NCBI GenBank assembly: GCA_965213765.1
Contig: OZ243926.1
Location: forward strand, 62,001-126,000
Length of the DNA: 64,000 nt
Source of the DNA: JAJDXO01 sp965213765
GTDB taxonomy: Bacteria; Pseudomonadota; Alphaproteobacteria; Rhodospirillales; UBA2165
Direction: 5' to 3'
The translations under genes and the position numbers were made by a program. The notes beneath the pieces were generated by a model, which saw nothing but the letters and a program-made list of their open reading frames with translations, was not told the origin of the DNA and searched no databases. Below are positions 62,717 through 64,000 of this stretch, piece after piece. Position 1 is the first letter of the stretch. Every line of letters starts with the position of its first letter.

Positions 62717-64000
62717 ATGAAACGAGTTCTGAAATATGCGGCTTTCCTGCTGGCGATTCTGGCGGTGGCCGGCGCCGGCGGCATCCTGTGGCTGCGTACC
62801 TCCCTTCCCCCGGCGGAGCGCGCGGTCTCCGATCCGCTGCTTCGGGGAACGGTCGACGTATTGTTCGACGAAAGGGACGTCCCCTACATCTTCGCGGAAA
62901 ATCGGCGGGACGCCGCATTTGCCCTGGGCTTCGCCCATGCGGAGAACCGGCTTTGGCAGATGGAATTCCAGCGCCGGTTGGCGGCGGGAAGGCTCTCGGA
63001 ACTCCTGGGCTCCCGCTCGGTTCGTGTCGACCGTTTCATGCGGACCCTGGGTCTTTACCGATCCGCTGAAGCTTCTTTCGCCGCCCTCGAACCCGCAACC
63101 AAAGCCACATTGGAAGCCTACGCCGCGGGCGTGAACCGTTGGCTCGAAACCCGCTCGGGCGCCCTCCCCCCGGAGTTCGTTGTCTTGCGCCATGAGCCTG
63201 AGAGTTGGCGGCCCGCGGACTCGCTGGTATGGGGCAAACTGATGGCCCTCAGGCTTAGCGGCAACTTCCAGGACGAACTACAGCGGCTGCGGGCGATGAA
63301 TGACGGCCATGATCTGGAGCGTCTAAAGGAATTGTGGCCGGCCTATCCGGGCGATGGGCCGGTCACCGGTGAGGGACGGCGGGCGGAGGCGGACCCCGGT
63401 CACGTCGGCCGTCTGATGGCATCGACGGCCGAAGTTGTACCGCGTTTTCAAGGCGCCTCGAATTCATGGGCAATTGGCGGCGCCCGGACCCAAAGCGGCA
63501 AGCCGCTGCTGGCGAACGATCCCCACCTCGGGTTTGGCGCACCGATCTTGTGGTATCTCGCCAAGATCGTCACGCCTGAAGGGAGTTTGACCGGGGCGAC
63601 GGTTCCGGGCGTGCCGTTGCATGTGCTGGGTCATACCGACGGTCTCGCCTGGGGCCTGACGACGACCCAGACCGATCTCCAGGACCTTTACGTGGAGACC
63701 CTCGATCCCGGGCGGCCCGATCATTACCTCACCCCGAACGGCCCTCGTCCGTTCGAAACCCGGGTCGAGACATTGGAAGTGCGCGGCGGCGAGCCCGTGA
63801 CCTTCACGGTTCGCTCGACGCATCGCGGACCGGTCATCTCGGATCTGGAGCCTGGCGAAAACCTGACCCTCTCCCTCCAGGCCGTGTTCCTGCGCGGGGC
63901 CGATTCGACGGCTCAGTCCGTTCTCAAACTCAATCATGCACGAAATGCGGCGGAGTTGCGGACCGCCCTCAAGGATTTCAAGGCGCCTCAGCAGAACGTT
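62717..64000 (+). CDS. Penicillin acylase family (Ntn) hydrolase, 3' end outside window
   Basis: The visible 428 residues begin with a signal anchor (MKRVLKYAAFLLAILAVAGA), then the alpha-chain region VPYIFAENRRDAAFALGFAHAENRLWQME typical of the S45 family. The autocatalytic cleavage site and nucleophilic serine are probably in GASNSWAIGG, followed by LLANDPHLGFGAP and GHTDGLAWGLTTTQTDLQDLY. Such enzymes cleave amide-linked acyl groups, including acyl-homoserine lactones, in the periplasm. The gene is intact to the window edge. Confidence 0.9.
   Translation, partial: MKRVLKYAAFLLAILAVAGAGGILWLRTSLPPAERAVSDPLLRGTVDVLFDERDVPYIFAENRRDAAFALGFAHAENRLWQMEFQRRLAAGRLSELLGSRSVRVDRFMRTLGLYRSAEASFAALEPATKATLEAYAAGVNRWLETRSGALPPEFVVLRHEPESWRPADSLVWGKLMALRLSGNFQDELQRLRAMNDGHDLERLKELWPAYPGDGPVTGEGRRAEADPGHVGRLMASTAEVVPRFQGASNSWAIGGARTQSGKPLLANDPHLGFGAPILWYLAKIVTPEGSLTGATVPGVPLHVLGHTDGLAWGLTTTQTDLQDLYVETLDPGRPDHYLTPNGPRPFETRVETLEVRGGEPVTFTVRSTHRGPVISDLEPGENLTLSLQAVFLRGADSTAQSVLKLNHARNAAELRTALKDFKAPQQNV

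Overview
The window reads as a chromosomal segment of a high-GC alphaproteobacterium, most likely of Rhodospirillales type. The evidence is gene content and order: ntrB-ntrC-ntrY-ntrX-trkA with dusB, hfq and hflX; fused ispDF; rpmF-plsX-fabH-ihfA-merR-tRNA-Pro; nrdR-ribD-ribE-ribB-ribH-nusB-thiL; a MucR regulator; a ubiquinol-cytochrome c chaperone; and a K+-independent H+-pyrophosphatase. No plasmid, phage, CRISPR or secretion-system signature was seen. The species cannot be named from the sequence alone.

Layout. 0-9 kb is an accessory zone. It holds a partial metallo-beta-lactamase-fold gene, an IS5-type element carrying a passenger gene, an esterase gene broken by a second IS5-type element, and a small catabolic set (amidohydrolase, fumarylacetoacetase-family hydrolase, TauE/SafE permease, IlvD/Edd sugar-acid dehydratase). 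9.2-18.1 kb is an envelope and housekeeping run: YdcF, MltB-like and RlpA murein enzymes, a D,D-carboxypeptidase, tmk-holB-metG-tatD and a PhnP-like hydrolase. 18.1-21.2 kb holds mazG and a short TA-flanked repeat element with an IS110-family element nested in it. 21.2-35.2 kb is a minus-strand block: inositol-phosphatase family, hflX, hfq, HAD phosphatase, D-amino-acid aminotransferase, trkA, two nitrogen two-component systems, dusB and a CcsA-like membrane protein. 35.3-38.3 kb has ispDF, cutA, queF and a Rieske protein. 38.7-53.4 kb is another long minus-strand housekeeping block (tRNA-Pro to glyA), interrupted only by bamE on the plus strand. 53.6-54.5 kb is an intact second copy of the smaller IS, just upstream of mucR. 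55.1-59.7 kb encodes a complete branched-chain amino-acid ABC transporter. The window ends with metY, hemB, a complete copy of the short repeat element, and a penicillin-acylase-family gene that runs off the edge.

How the genes fit together. The core blocks cover nitrogen signalling, K+ uptake control, post-transcriptional regulation (Hfq, HflX), isoprenoid, riboflavin, thiamine, heme and fatty-acid precursor synthesis, and peptidoglycan remodelling. Novelty is concentrated in the mobile DNA. Three IS5-family insertions all sit in CTAG sites. A 141-bp element with imperfect terminal repeats lies exactly at the stop codons of two genes, once intact and once interrupted by an IS110 element. Two near-identical IS copies in opposite orientation bracket about 50 kb of core genes. 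The most surprising core feature is a tRNA-Pro(GGG) that appears to have an eight-base anticodon loop.
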